Below, in pieces: positions 42,964-51,659 of a DNA stretch of 64,000 nucleotides; the first letter of the stretch is position 1, and each line of letters starts with the position of its first letter. The stretch is from Veillonella sp. GTDB taxonomy: Bacteria; Bacillota; Negativicutes; Veillonellales; Veillonellaceae. The notes below the pieces were generated by a model. It was not told the origin of the DNA, did no database searches, and was given only the letters and a program-made list of their open reading frames with translations. The position numbers were made by a program, and so were the translations under genes. The stretch spans positions 7,434 through 71,433 of the forward strand of contig NZ_JAGZMO010000010.1 of NCBI RefSeq assembly GCF_018364065.1. The letters are read 5' to 3'.

Positions 42964-43010
42964 CTTTGCCTATCTGTCTTTGCCGCTTTATTCTGCTCCG
43001 TCATTGAAAC

Positions 43011-43865
43011 TTAGTAAAGCGTGAACACATTCGGAATCGGAAGTTCCATAGTGCCCAAGCCTACACCTTTGTGTTTGCTTGCTTCCGCATCATTCATCAT
43101 CTGAACCACCACGTCCATCAATTTGCTATCCGCCATAGGTCCATATGGTTCCGCTTGTAAAGTTTTTACCAAAGCAGCTCCCGTAGGTGTTACCAATTCA
43201 CCTTTTACAGGTGTAACATACGTAGGAAATCCTTCTAAAAGATTTTTCGTAGCGGGCGTAGGAATATCCATGAGTCCATGGGCGCAGCGCACCTTGCCAT
43301 GCCCCACATGGAGCGGCGAAAATTGCACAGACGTCACTTTCAGATAGTCCAGACAAATCATGGTGCCCACAATATCAATAATGCAGTCGATGGCGCCCAC
43401 CTCATGGAAATGCACTGCTTCCAGCGTCGTATTATGCGCCTTCGCTTCCGCATGTCCCAAGTGAGTAAACGCTTCTATGGCCTTCTCCTTCACCCACGGT
43501 GACAAATCGGCAGCCTCAATGATGGCCTTTATTTCCATATAACCGCGATGCTCACCATGACCGTGAATACGGCCCATAATCTTATGGCCCAAATGATGAA
43601 CCGCAGATTCTTCCTTAGCAAACTTTAGTTCAGCAGATTCTATTTTCACTGAATGCGCTTTGTAGTGTGGATCCAACGCTACATTAAAGTAGGTCCCTTC
43701 CACACCGCTTTTATTTTGTTTTTCATGTATCAACGAAAAGCCGCCCAAGTTGAGCTTGGCCAGTTCGTTTTCAAAATATTCAAAAGGAACGCCATAGTCA
43801 AGCAGGGCGCCAACCATCATGTTGCCGCTTACCCCTGACATGGCCAGTCCATACAGCTTCTTCAA
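43011..43865 (-). CDS. LarC N-terminal-type protein (nickel-pincer cofactor family), no LarC2 part
   Basis: 284 residues of the LarC/DUF111 family, which inserts nickel into the lactate racemase pincer cofactor. Visible are the N-terminal block SGVSGNMMVGALLDYG (usually SGISGDM), His-rich segments (HHLGHKIMGRIHGHGEHRG), HFHEVGAIDCIIDIVG, HGLMDIPTPATKNLLEG and TPTGAALVKTL. It ends at ELPIPNVFTLY, where full LarC proteins (about 400 residues) continue into the LarC2 domain. I see no LarC2 frame downstream before the terminator. The chosen TTG start has GAGGAGG 8 bp before it; a GTG three codons earlier overlaps that site. It follows the two CobT-like genes. Confidence 0.82.
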   Translation of the reverse strand: MKKLYGLAMSGVSGNMMVGALLDYGVPFEYFENELAKLNLGGFSLIHEKQNKSGVEGTYFNVALDPHYKAHSVKIESAELKFAKEESAVHHLGHKIMGRIHGHGEHRGYMEIKAIIEAADLSPWVKEKAIEAFTHLGHAEAKAHNTTLEAVHFHEVGAIDCIIDIVGTMICLDYLKVTSVQFSPLHVGHGKVRCAHGLMDIPTPATKNLLEGFPTYVTPVKGELVTPTGAALVKTLQAEPYGPMADSKLMDVVVQMMNDAEASKHKGVGLGTMELPIPNVFTLY

Positions 43866-43919
43866 GAGCTGCACCTCCTCTTTATTCTCCGGCCGTTACA
43901 GCAGACTGCCACATAGTTT

Positions 43920-43984
43920 CCATATTCTTCACATTGTTACAATAATATGGCACATAGTTACAGACTTTTGTTACATAGTTACAG
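43920..43984 (-). repeat. Tandem 21-23-bp repeats after the second cobT-like stop codon
   Basis: On the minus strand CTGTAACTATGT starts units at 43984 and 43963 (21 bp each), then a diverged unit starts at 43942. The array begins about 5 bases after the stop codon. Confidence 0.75.
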
Positions 43985-43989
43985 TTTAC

Positions 43990-45057
43990 TTAACGGCCGT
44001 CCTGCAAAATATTGCCGGGACCATCCTCTGCTACGGTTACTTCCGCTTCACCGAATGTTTTCATGTCATTCAGCATGTGAAGGGATGCATCCAATAAAGA
44101 TAAACCGAGTGTGGAGCCTACGGCTTCATCGACTGCCAAATCGTAGTTCAAATATGTGGTGAATCCTAGGTATTTCATCTGTGCTTTGTGAACCGGTTCA
44201 TTGTACGCAACAGACGGGAATACATAGTCTTTTACAAGCGGATTAATCTTCGCAGCCGCCAACACAGCCGCACCTGTAACTGCCGTATCAAATACAACGG
44301 CGCGCTGCAGTGAAGCCGCCTTTAATAAAAAGCCGGTAAGCATTACGATTTCAGGAGAACCTACGGCAGCTAATATATCCACCGCTTCTGCCTCTTCCAG
44401 ACCATAACGTGCCATGGTCATTTGCAAACGCTCCGCTTTTTCGCGAATCGACAAGGTGCATTCGTTATCGGTCAATAATTCCGCCATATCATACTGTGTG
44501 ATGGCCTTGGTCAAAGCCAATCCGCTGAGCAAAGAGCGTTCGCCAATGGTGCCCACGCCAATAGCGTCAATGCCTTGAGCCGCCATTTCTTCCGCCAAAT
44601 CAGCGCCGGCCTGCAGCAATGCATCCACGTCCGCCTTATTTTCAAAAGCCGGATGCATGCCGAAGAAACGGCTTCCGTTATTAACTTTTTTCTGAATTAC
44701 ATTTGTCAGGTCAGTGGTGTCCTGTTCCAGCCCCGAATCAACTACATAAATAGGTGCATTCAGGCGTTCTGCCATAGCACCGGTAGGGCTCGGACCTTCT
44801 GCCAAACGTGCCACTACAGCTTTCGACTCATGCCCTTTTGTGTGATTTTGAGGGCCATCCACCGCCGTGTCACCGGCAAATATGATGATGCCTTTTTTCA
44901 CACTCTTAGGCTGTTCGTTTTCAAAAATGCCGGCCAAACGTACGGCAATTTCTTCCAGTTTAGCCAAGCTGTATAAAGGTTTCGTCAAATTATCCACACG
45001 TGTGCGGCATACGGTCATACAGTCCCCGTTCAACGGTTTTATTGTGATCTCTTTCAT
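43990..45057 (-). CDS. Divergent CobT-family phosphoribosyltransferase (ArsB-like partner)
   Basis: 355 residues, related to nicotinate-nucleotide:dimethylbenzimidazole phosphoribosyltransferase. It retains AGDTAVDGP, the C-terminal acidic loop VDEAVGSTLG (Glu311, the catalytic-base region of CobT) and a CobT-like tail (MLNDMKTFGEAEV). The usual GEMGxxNTT substrate loop is degenerate (GTIGERSLLSG). The true start is the ATG at 45057, overlapping the upstream gene's stop (ATGA); a longer frame upstream is only overlap with that gene. Two adjacent CobT homologues are the hallmark of ArsAB, which activates phenolic lower ligands for cobamides in Sporomusa. Which gene equals ArsA or ArsB is not settled here. 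Confidence 0.8.
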   Translation of the reverse strand: MKEITIKPLNGDCMTVCRTRVDNLTKPLYSLAKLEEIAVRLAGIFENEQPKSVKKGIIIFAGDTAVDGPQNHTKGHESKAVVARLAEGPSPTGAMAERLNAPIYVVDSGLEQDTTDLTNVIQKKVNNGSRFFGMHPAFENKADVDALLQAGADLAEEMAAQGIDAIGVGTIGERSLLSGLALTKAITQYDMAELLTDNECTLSIREKAERLQMTMARYGLEEAEAVDILAAVGSPEIVMLTGFLLKAASLQRAVVFDTAVTGAAVLAAAKINPLVKDYVFPSVAYNEPVHKAQMKYLGFTTYLNYDLAVDEAVGSTLGLSLLDASLHMLNDMKTFGEAEVTVAEDGPGNILQDGR

Positions 45058-46094
45058 TTGTCGCACCGTCCTTCCAATGATTGATACATACGCACAGTCA
45101 TGTCGAGCATGGACATTTGCATGGCACCGCCGGAGGCTTCGCCCAGGCAGAGGCCCAATGTTACGTAAGCGGTTAAGCCTAATTTTTCCAAGGCTTTTAC
45201 ATGACCTTTTTCCGCTGACAAGTGGGAGGCCATTACATATTCCATGCTGATTGGCGCGATGGCATGTGCCATTAGGGCGCACGCCGTCGTGTTATATCCA
45301 TCTAAAATAACTAAGCATTTTTCAGCGGCCGCACCAAGAATAATCCCCATGATGCAGGCAAATTCCAAACCGCCTACCGATTGGAGCACGGCCAAACCGT
45401 CTTCTTTCGGAACATGGCTATATTTTTCCAATACATCGTGAACGATGCGGGTTTTCAATGCTAACCGTTCGTCGGAAATATTCGTGCCCCGACCGGTTGC
45501 TTCTTCTGCAGTAAGACCTACATACTTCGCCGTAATAATCGCACTGGCCGTCGTGTTGCTGATTCCCATTTCACCTACGAGGAATGTGTTGAACCCTTCA
45601 GCCTTTTTCTCCTGCACATAGGCGATGCCCACTTCAATGGCTTTAATGGCTTCGTCTTTTGTCATGGCCGGTTCTTCTAAAAAGTTTTTAGTACCCATTG
45701 CCACTTTCGAATGGCGAAGGCCCGGAGTGTCCGACATATCAGCCGCGATGCCCACATCGATGGCGTCCAGCGCTGCGCCGCAATAGCCGCCCAATGCATT
45801 GGCGCCGGCCCCTTTTGCAACCAAATAGTTGCGCGTCATGTCTACAGTAACGCTCTGTGGATAGGCGCTGACACCCATCGTAGCTACGCCATGATCGGCG
45901 GAGCAGATGACCATACTGCCCTTTGGCAATACAGGATACACCTGTTCCGTGGCCATGGCATATTGTTTCACCATATCCGCCAACTTACCGTAACTGCCGT
46001 ATAAAGTCCCCTTATTCCATACTTCGTCTATCACCTTGCCGATGGAAACATCAGCCGGCTTAATTCTGTCGCATGTGTCTAAGAATAAACTCAT
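45054..46094 (-). CDS. CobT-family phosphoribosyltransferase (ArsA-like partner)
   Basis: 346 residues with a near-canonical CobT sequence: SADHGVATMGVSAYP (65-79), GEMGISNTTASA (174-185), SVGGLEFACIMG (239-250) and LGEASGGA (317-324), with the catalytic-base Glu at 319. The reaction transfers phosphoribose from nicotinate mononucleotide to a lower-ligand base, giving an alpha-riboside phosphate for cobamide assembly. It overlaps the second, divergent homologue by four bases, implying a heterodimer made in equal amounts, as for ArsAB. AGGAG precedes the ATG. No other cobamide-specific genes are adjacent, but the uroporphyrinogen pathway lies 4 kb away. Confidence 0.88.
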   Translation of the reverse strand: MSLFLDTCDRIKPADVSIGKVIDEVWNKGTLYGSYGKLADMVKQYAMATEQVYPVLPKGSMVICSADHGVATMGVSAYPQSVTVDMTRNYLVAKGAGANALGGYCGAALDAIDVGIAADMSDTPGLRHSKVAMGTKNFLEEPAMTKDEAIKAIEVGIAYVQEKKAEGFNTFLVGEMGISNTTASAIITAKYVGLTAEEATGRGTNISDERLALKTRIVHDVLEKYSHVPKEDGLAVLQSVGGLEFACIMGIILGAAAEKCLVILDGYNTTACALMAHAIAPISMEYVMASHLSAEKGHVKALEKLGLTAYVTLGLCLGEASGGAMQMSMLDMTVRMYQSLEGRCDK

Positions 46095-46108
46095 TTATTT
46101 CTCCTAAT

Positions 46109-46210
46109 CTAAATTAATTCTGATTCTGAATTAAGTCGTTCTTCTTCAATCTAAATCATGTCATGACTTGTTAATCCAAATCAAGTAATTGATACATAAT
46201 CTAAATCAAC
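46109..46210 (-). repeat. Degenerate repeats after the tyrA stop codon
   Basis: The element TGATTTAGATT (minus strand) starts at the tyrA stop codon and recurs with small changes about 26, 50 and 90 bp further on (near 46182, 46158 and 46118). The array fills the gap to the cobT-like gene. Confidence 0.55.
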
Positions 46211-47069
46211 TCATATTCGAAAATTTATCGCGAATCTCCTTGGCCTCTATCAGATACTGCTCTAACGCTGCCTCATCGTCACGTTGTAACATATCTTCCA
46301 GCGCATCTACTTCTCGTCGCAGAGCATTCAATGCGTTCGCCACTTCCAGACGGTTACCGCCGATGATTTCACGCCACATAGAAGGCAAGCCGCCTGCCAC
46401 ACGGGTTACATCGCGAAATCCGCCGGCCGCCAATGACAGACGCAAATCGCCCTGTTCATCGCCACCGGCCACTTTAGCTACCATGGCTGCCACTAAATGA
46501 GGCATATGGCTTACTGCCGCCATAAAGCCATCGTGCTCCGCCATATTGATATATTCTACGCGCGAACCCAGATGCGCGCCCATGGCGGCCAATTCCTGTG
46601 CTCCTTCTTCGCTCCAGGACGGATCTGTATCATTTAATACAATCCACGTGCAGCCTGCAAACAGATGAGGCGTAGCCATTTCATAGCCGCCCTTTTCAGA
46701 ACCGGCCATTGGATGAATGGACACAAACTTCGCATGAGCCGGTATGTGCGCATGCACTACGGCCGCAAAGTTGCGCTTCGTACTTGATACGTCGGTAATA
46801 AGTGCACCGTCCTTGAAAAAGGGAATGCACGTTTTAAAGACTTCCCCATTCGTATCCGGCGGCAATGCAAATACTACAATATCTGATTGGCGAATAACGG
46901 TTTCTAAATCTGTACTCGCCTCATGAACGCCGCCATCGGCCACCGCCTTATCGCATACGGACTGGCGCCTCGCGTACCCCACAACGCGGTAGTTCGAGCT
47001 ACCGCTCAACCCTTTCGCCATAGATCCGCCAATTAAACCAAGTCCGATAATTCCAACTGTTCTACTCAT
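46206..47069 (-). CDS. tyrA: Prephenate dehydrogenase
   Basis: Converts prephenate to 4-hydroxyphenylpyruvate in tyrosine synthesis. 287 residues: Rossmann motif GIIGLGLIGGSMAKGL at the N-terminus, VFALPPDTNGEVF, DVSSTKRNF, the substrate motif HPMAGSEKGG with catalytic His, and the helical C-terminal domain (FRDVTRVAGGLPSMWREI). There is no chorismate mutase or ACT domain, so this is the short monofunctional form. It could also supply tyrosine-derived phenol or p-cresol precursors relevant to the neighbouring ArsAB-like genes, which is inference only. Confidence 0.93.
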   Translation of the reverse strand: MSRTVGIIGLGLIGGSMAKGLSGSSNYRVVGYARRQSVCDKAVADGGVHEASTDLETVIRQSDIVVFALPPDTNGEVFKTCIPFFKDGALITDVSSTKRNFAAVVHAHIPAHAKFVSIHPMAGSEKGGYEMATPHLFAGCTWIVLNDTDPSWSEEGAQELAAMGAHLGSRVEYINMAEHDGFMAAVSHMPHLVAAMVAKVAGGDEQGDLRLSLAAGGFRDVTRVAGGLPSMWREIIGGNRLEVANALNALRREVDALEDMLQRDDEAALEQYLIEAKEIRDKFSNMS

Positions 47070-47206
47070 AACTTCCCTCCATGAGCCCCTCTCTCAATAG
47101 GCTCCCTACTATACTACAATTACTATCCGAGTAGATAATAAATAATATTTATTATAACCCTTATTCCTTAAATATTTCCAGTTTTATATTATTCATAACA
47201 ACATAT

Positions 47207-47241
47207 AAAAAGGCGCTGTAACAGAGTACTGCTACAACGCC
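47207..47241 (-). terminator. Terminator of the MATE gene
   Basis: Stem GGCG.TGTA.CAG / CTG.TACA.CGCC with two mismatches and a four-base loop, followed on the minus strand by five T. Confidence 0.75.
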
Positions 47242-47265
47242 ACTTATATTTATTTTCATATAGCC

Positions 47266-48612
47266 TCAAGCTTCAATAAGTTTCCTGTTTTTCCACTTAC
47301 CGCTATGCCAACGCCATACGAAGATGATGGCACGCACGCCTTCGTCGATGGCCATGGCAATCCAGATGCCTACGAGGCCCCAGCCGAGCCAGATGCCCAA
47401 AATGTAGGACAGGTTAACGGCACAGAGCCACATGCCGAACACGCCTACAATCATCGGTGTTCGAATGTCGCCGGCCGCCTGCAAACACTGCACCATGATA
47501 ATATTTACGGACCGCCCGATTTCGAGGAAAATTTCTACGAACAAAATCGTTTTGCCCAGAGAAATAATCTCCGGATCATCGGTGAAGAACGCGAATATAT
47601 AGTCAGACAGCAGATAGAATGTAGTGGATAGTCCAATACTGATAGCCATACCCAGCCACATGGTGCGCCATACGCGGTTGGAGATTTCATCCTCCCGGTC
47701 GGCACCGACCAAGAAGCCAACGATGATTTGCGCCGCATTGGCCAAGGCAATGGTGTACATATAACAGAACATGGAAATAATGTACGCATATACCTTCGTA
47801 TTAATAACCATGATACCAAAAATGTTGACCATTTTCATAATCGTTGTCTGAGACAACTGGTAGGACAAGGTTTCCCCGCCGGACGGCACGCTAATATGCA
47901 AAAGTCGTTTCAGCGTATCCTTCGGGAATGTCTTCAAATAGGACCAGGACAGTTTAATTGGCAACTGCGTCTTGAAGAGGTAGTATACCAACGCAAGTCC
48001 TACGGCCTTACTGATCAATGTGGAAATGGACACACCGAGCACACCCATGGACGGGATGAAGGCCCAGCCGAAAATGAGGATCACATTACTGATGATGTGG
48101 AACACGTTCATTACGAAGGCTACACACATAGTAATGATTGGCAGGGAGAATCCGCGGAACGCCGCCACAAAGGCGGTATACACGCCGGTAATTGGAATAC
48201 TGAAGGCTACGATACTCATGTAGAGGCTCGTTTCTTCCATAACCTCTTCCGGCACGCCCAGCCAGGCGAACAGCCAGCGATGTGACACTATTATAAACAG
48301 CGCCGCGCAGGCACTGAATACGAAGTTAAAGGCAATACTCACCGTTGTTACTTCGTTGATTTTATCGGGATTCTTCGCCCCTAAATATTGAGCGATTAAA
48401 ATGGTACTGGCCGTACTCATGACGATAATCAGCATGATGAAAATATTCATGACCTGATTGGCATTTGCCACCGCCGCTACGGCTTCTTGGGAATAATGAC
48501 TCATCATGAACTGGTCAATGTTCCCGATAAGCATTTGTAGGAATATTTCGATAAAAATCGGCCAGCTCAGTGAAACTACAGATAAGCTTGCGCTTTTTGT
48601 CGGAGTTCTCAT
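47266..48612 (-). CDS. MATE-family efflux transporter
   Basis: 448 residues and about 12 helices; a cation-coupled exporter of drugs or metabolites. Family features are WPIFIEIFLQMLIGNIDQFMMSHYS in helix 1-2, STILIAQYLGAKN, and the matching second-half region GETLSYQLSQTTIMKMVN with AAQIIVGFLVGA. It starts one base after the stop of the 117-residue gene, with its ribosome binding site (GAGGAA) inside that gene, so the two are translationally coupled. Confidence 0.92.
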   Translation of the reverse strand: MRTPTKSASLSVVSLSWPIFIEIFLQMLIGNIDQFMMSHYSQEAVAAVANANQVMNIFIMLIIVMSTASTILIAQYLGAKNPDKINEVTTVSIAFNFVFSACAALFIIVSHRWLFAWLGVPEEVMEETSLYMSIVAFSIPITGVYTAFVAAFRGFSLPIITMCVAFVMNVFHIISNVILIFGWAFIPSMGVLGVSISTLISKAVGLALVYYLFKTQLPIKLSWSYLKTFPKDTLKRLLHISVPSGGETLSYQLSQTTIMKMVNIFGIMVINTKVYAYIISMFCYMYTIALANAAQIIVGFLVGADREDEISNRVWRTMWLGMAISIGLSTTFYLLSDYIFAFFTDDPEIISLGKTILFVEIFLEIGRSVNIIMVQCLQAAGDIRTPMIVGVFGMWLCAVNLSYILGIWLGWGLVGIWIAMAIDEGVRAIIFVWRWHSGKWKNRKLIEA

Positions 48613-48613
48613 A

Positions 48614-48967
48614 CTATTCCTCGATTTTATCCAATGCTTCGTTGTTAATCAACATTTGCCAATCCTGTACGAGGCGGAACTTGGCGTTTACTTTTGCCAT
48701 GTCCCAGTTTTCCCCTTCTGGGAACCAGTTAGCCGGCATGCAGGCACATTTGGCAAAGTTAATGGTATATCCCATTTTTTTGACTTCTTGAGTGGCCCAC
48801 CAGGCCCCTACCGCATCACGGCCTACGAGGAATATTTCATCAAAATGAGTCTGTTCCAGCCATGTATAAATACGGTCCCAGTACTCTTTGGGGATTACAC
48901 TGTCTTCCAGGCACTCCTGCAAGTTTTGGCGCGCCGCAGACATCATCTCAGGTGTTACTGTTACCAT
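48614..48967 (-). CDS. Unknown soluble protein, 117 residues, coupled to the MATE gene
   Basis: I do not recognise a family. AAAGGAG precedes the ATG, and it is coupled to the MATE transporter downstream, so it is a real gene. The sequence is Trp- and acid-rich with no signal peptide or membrane helix: an N-terminal helical part (EMMSAARQNLQECLEDS), then IYTWLEQTHFDEIFLVGRDAVGAWW and KCACMPANWFPEGENWD. It contains four Cys, two of them close together (CAC). It could be a regulator or accessory factor for the exporter. It begins 50 bp downstream of hemL. Confidence 0.7.
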   Translation of the reverse strand: MVTVTPEMMSAARQNLQECLEDSVIPKEYWDRIYTWLEQTHFDEIFLVGRDAVGAWWATQEVKKMGYTINFAKCACMPANWFPEGENWDMAKVNAKFRLVQDWQMLINNEALDKIEE

Positions 48968-49017
48968 AGTATCTCCTTTCGTTCAAGTAAATGACAAACT
49001 AATAATTCACTTTTAAG

Positions 49018-50316
49018 TTACATCTTCGCTACTTCCGCAAAGGCTTTATCAGCCACATCCAATGTTTTTTCAATGTCTTGAGAAATATGGGATGTGGACA
49101 GGAAGTTGCTTTCGTATTGGCTTGGTGCATAGTAAATACCATGGCTCAAGCTGTAATGGAAGAATGTTTTGAACTGTTCCATATTGCAAGCGGACGCATC
49201 GTCAAAGTTGCGCACCGGTTTATCTGTAAAGAACAAGGTAAACATAGAGCCTACCGATTGTAACTGTACAGGAACCTTGTGAGCCGCCGCACGTTCTTTC
49301 AAGCCTTGGCAAAGAGCTGTTGTAGCTGCTTCCACCCGTTTAAATACAGTCGGATCCTGCTGCAACAAGGTCAATGTAACTAAACCGGCTGTCATTGCCA
49401 CCGGATTACCGCTCAAAGTACCGGCCTGATAAATCGGACCGGCCGGTGCCACCTGGCTCATCAAGTCGCGACGTCCGCCAAATACTGCCATTGGAAGGCC
49501 GCCGCCTACGATTTTACCTAAGCAGGTCAAGTCAGGCTCGATGCCGTATTTTTTCTGTGCACCGCCGGATGAAGCACGGAAGCCACACATAACTTCGTCG
49601 AAAATTAAGATAGCGCCATGTTCTTTTGTTTCTTCGCGCAATGCTTCCAAAAAGCCAGGTACAGGCGGTACACAACCCATGTTACCTGCTACCGGTTCCA
49701 CGATAACAGCCGCAATGGAGTCCCCTTCTTTGGCGAACAGTTCTTTCACTGCTTCAATATCGTTGTATGGAAGCGTAATTGTATCAGCTGCTACCGATTT
49801 AGGTACGCCCGGGCTGTCAGGCACACCGAAGGTAGCCAAGCCGGAGCCGGCTTTAACTAACAAGCAGTCGCTGTGACCATGATAACAGCCGATGAATTTT
49901 ACGATTTTATCACGGCCTGTTACGCCGCGAGCCACGCGGAGCGCACTCATTGTCGCTTCCGTACCGGAGTTAACCATGCGGAGCATTTCCATGTGTGGCA
50001 TGAATGCCTGAATCTTTTTAGCCACTTCCGTTTCAAGTAAAGTTGGAGCACCATAGCTGGTACCGCGCAATACAGCTTCCTGCAAGGCTGCAACCACTTC
50101 GGACTTCGCATGTCCAAGAATCATAGGTCCCCAAGAAAGCACATAGTCGATGTATTCGTTTCCATCGATATCGTAAATTCTATCCCCTTGCGCGGAGCTG
50201 ATAAATGGCGGTTCAGAACCTACGCTGCGGTATGAACGAACCGGGCTGTTAACCCCGCCGGGCATGTAAAACTTTGCTTCCTGAAACGCATGTTTTGATT
50301 TATCTAATGTGTACAT
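49018..50316 (-). CDS. hemL: Glutamate-1-semialdehyde 2,1-aminomutase
   Basis: A PLP enzyme converting glutamate-1-semialdehyde to 5-aminolevulinate. 432 residues with MPGGVNSPVRSYRSVG at the N-terminus, MVNSGTEATMSALRVAR, IVEPVAGNMGCVPP, LIFDEVMCGFR, and the PLP lysine in CLGKIVGGGLPMA. AAGGAG precedes the ATG. Last enzyme gene of the heme cluster; its start is 166 bp after hemB, so it may have its own promoter as well. Confidence 0.96.
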   Translation of the reverse strand: MYTLDKSKHAFQEAKFYMPGGVNSPVRSYRSVGSEPPFISSAQGDRIYDIDGNEYIDYVLSWGPMILGHAKSEVVAALQEAVLRGTSYGAPTLLETEVAKKIQAFMPHMEMLRMVNSGTEATMSALRVARGVTGRDKIVKFIGCYHGHSDCLLVKAGSGLATFGVPDSPGVPKSVAADTITLPYNDIEAVKELFAKEGDSIAAVIVEPVAGNMGCVPPVPGFLEALREETKEHGAILIFDEVMCGFRASSGGAQKKYGIEPDLTCLGKIVGGGLPMAVFGGRRDLMSQVAPAGPIYQAGTLSGNPVAMTAGLVTLTLLQQDPTVFKRVEAATTALCQGLKERAAAHKVPVQLQSVGSMFTLFFTDKPVRNFDDASACNMEQFKTFFHYSLSHGIYYAPSQYESNFLSTSHISQDIEKTLDVADKAFAEVAKM

Positions 50317-50481
50317 AGTTTTCTCCTTATCCTCACTCGTTCAAACTGCCACTCTTACGAACTGAACGCCATTTCGCTAAATATCATATTAACCAAGTTC
50401 AACTTCAAGCAAATCAATTCAGCTAAATAACCTCACTGAATCAACTCAGCTGATTAAACTTAATGACATTAGTTTTCTCTA

Positions 50482-51453
50482 TTAGCGCAACCAACGTGCC
50501 ACATCGATGGCATGGTAGGTAATGATAATTTTAGCGCCTGCACGTTTCATGGACGTCAATGTTTCCAACACGATGCGTTTTTCATCGATAAGGCCTTGAG
50601 CTGCCGCAGTTTTAACCATAGCATATTCGCCACTTACATTGTAAACAGCTAACGGCATATCGAAGTTGTCGCGTGCTTCGCGCACGATGTCTAAGTAGGA
50701 AAGAGCCGGTTTAATCATAATAATATCAGCACCTTCACGAATGTCCAGTTCAATTTCGCGCAATGCTTCCAAGCGGTTCGCAGGGTCCATCTGGTAGCCT
50801 TTGCGGTCGCCGAATTCAGGCGCGGAGTGAACCGCATCACGGAATGGACCGTAGTATGCGCTGGCATATTTGGCAGCGTAACTCATAATCGTTACGTTTG
50901 TAAAACCTGCTTCATCAAGAGCTGTGCGGATTGCACTTACGCGGCCGTCCATCATGTCGGATGGCGCTACGATTTGTGCACCTGCCTGCGCCTGGCTTAC
51001 TGCCACTTTTGCCAATAAAGGCAATGTTTCATCGTTAAGAACTTCATGGTCTTCCACGCAGCCGCAATGACCGGTGCTGGTGTATTGGCAAAGGCATACG
51101 TCGCCAACAACTACCAATTCAGGCACTTCTTTGCGAATGGACGCAATGGCCTGCTGTACAGGCTGATTCATATCCCACGCGGAAGAGCCCTGTTCATCCT
51201 TGTATGTAGGAATGCCGAAGATTTCTACCCCTAAAATGCCAAGTGCATGTACTTCCTTCGCCATTTTAACCGCTTCATCCACGGATAAATGGTATTGGCC
51301 GGGAAGAGACTCAATCGGTTCACGAACACCTTCTCCGGGTACAACGAAAATCGGGTAGATTAAGTCTTCCACCGATAATGAAGTTTCCCGAACTAACGAA
51401 CGCATAGCTGCGCTGGTACGTAAACGACGTGGACGGTATGTTAAATCTAACAT
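50482..51453 (-). CDS. hemB: Delta-aminolevulinic acid dehydratase (porphobilinogen synthase)
   Basis: Condenses two 5-aminolevulinates to porphobilinogen. 323 residues. It has the family N-terminus (RPRRLRTSAAMRSLVRET), zinc-site cysteines in DVCLCQYTSTGHCGC, the Schiff-base lysines in MSYAAKYAS and IMIKPALSYLD, and VSGEYAMVK. The Cys set suggests a zinc-dependent enzyme. AGGAG precedes the ATG. Confidence 0.96.
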   Translation of the reverse strand: MLDLTYRPRRLRTSAAMRSLVRETSLSVEDLIYPIFVVPGEGVREPIESLPGQYHLSVDEAVKMAKEVHALGILGVEIFGIPTYKDEQGSSAWDMNQPVQQAIASIRKEVPELVVVGDVCLCQYTSTGHCGCVEDHEVLNDETLPLLAKVAVSQAQAGAQIVAPSDMMDGRVSAIRTALDEAGFTNVTIMSYAAKYASAYYGPFRDAVHSAPEFGDRKGYQMDPANRLEALREIELDIREGADIIMIKPALSYLDIVREARDNFDMPLAVYNVSGEYAMVKTAAAQGLIDEKRIVLETLTSMKRAGAKIIITYHAIDVARWLR

Positions 51454-51603
51454 AATAAGATCTCCTAACTTTACAAATAATAACAGAGCTTTATTTAAAA
51501 CATATGCATCTAGTTATATATTACTACAAAATTATCTATTTCTTGTAACCTAATTTGGTCACATTTGCTCTCTGCAACTTTATTACAATACATAAAGCCG
51601 TAT

Positions 51604-51659
51604 TGCTCAATACAACTTTATTAAGCTGCATTGCTGAATGCGCCTTTATTTAGCCGCAT
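51604..51659 (-). repeat. Two 28-bp tandem repeats covering the 3' end of cobA-hemD
   Basis: On the minus strand ATGCGGCTAAATAAAGG starts the unit 51659-51632, which includes the cobA-hemD stop codon. A diverged copy ATGCAGCTTAATAAAG follows at 51631-51604, with a trace of a third beyond. Confidence 0.8.

Noticed and set aside
42925..43013. Frameshifted LarC2 coding region after larC1
   Set aside because: Less than 100 bp lie between the stop codon and the terminator hairpin, and no frame there resembles LarC2.
45058..45282. N-terminal 75-residue extension of the second CobT-like protein
   Set aside because: It lies wholly inside the upstream cobT-like gene in another frame. The ATGA overlap at 45054-45057 gives the natural start.
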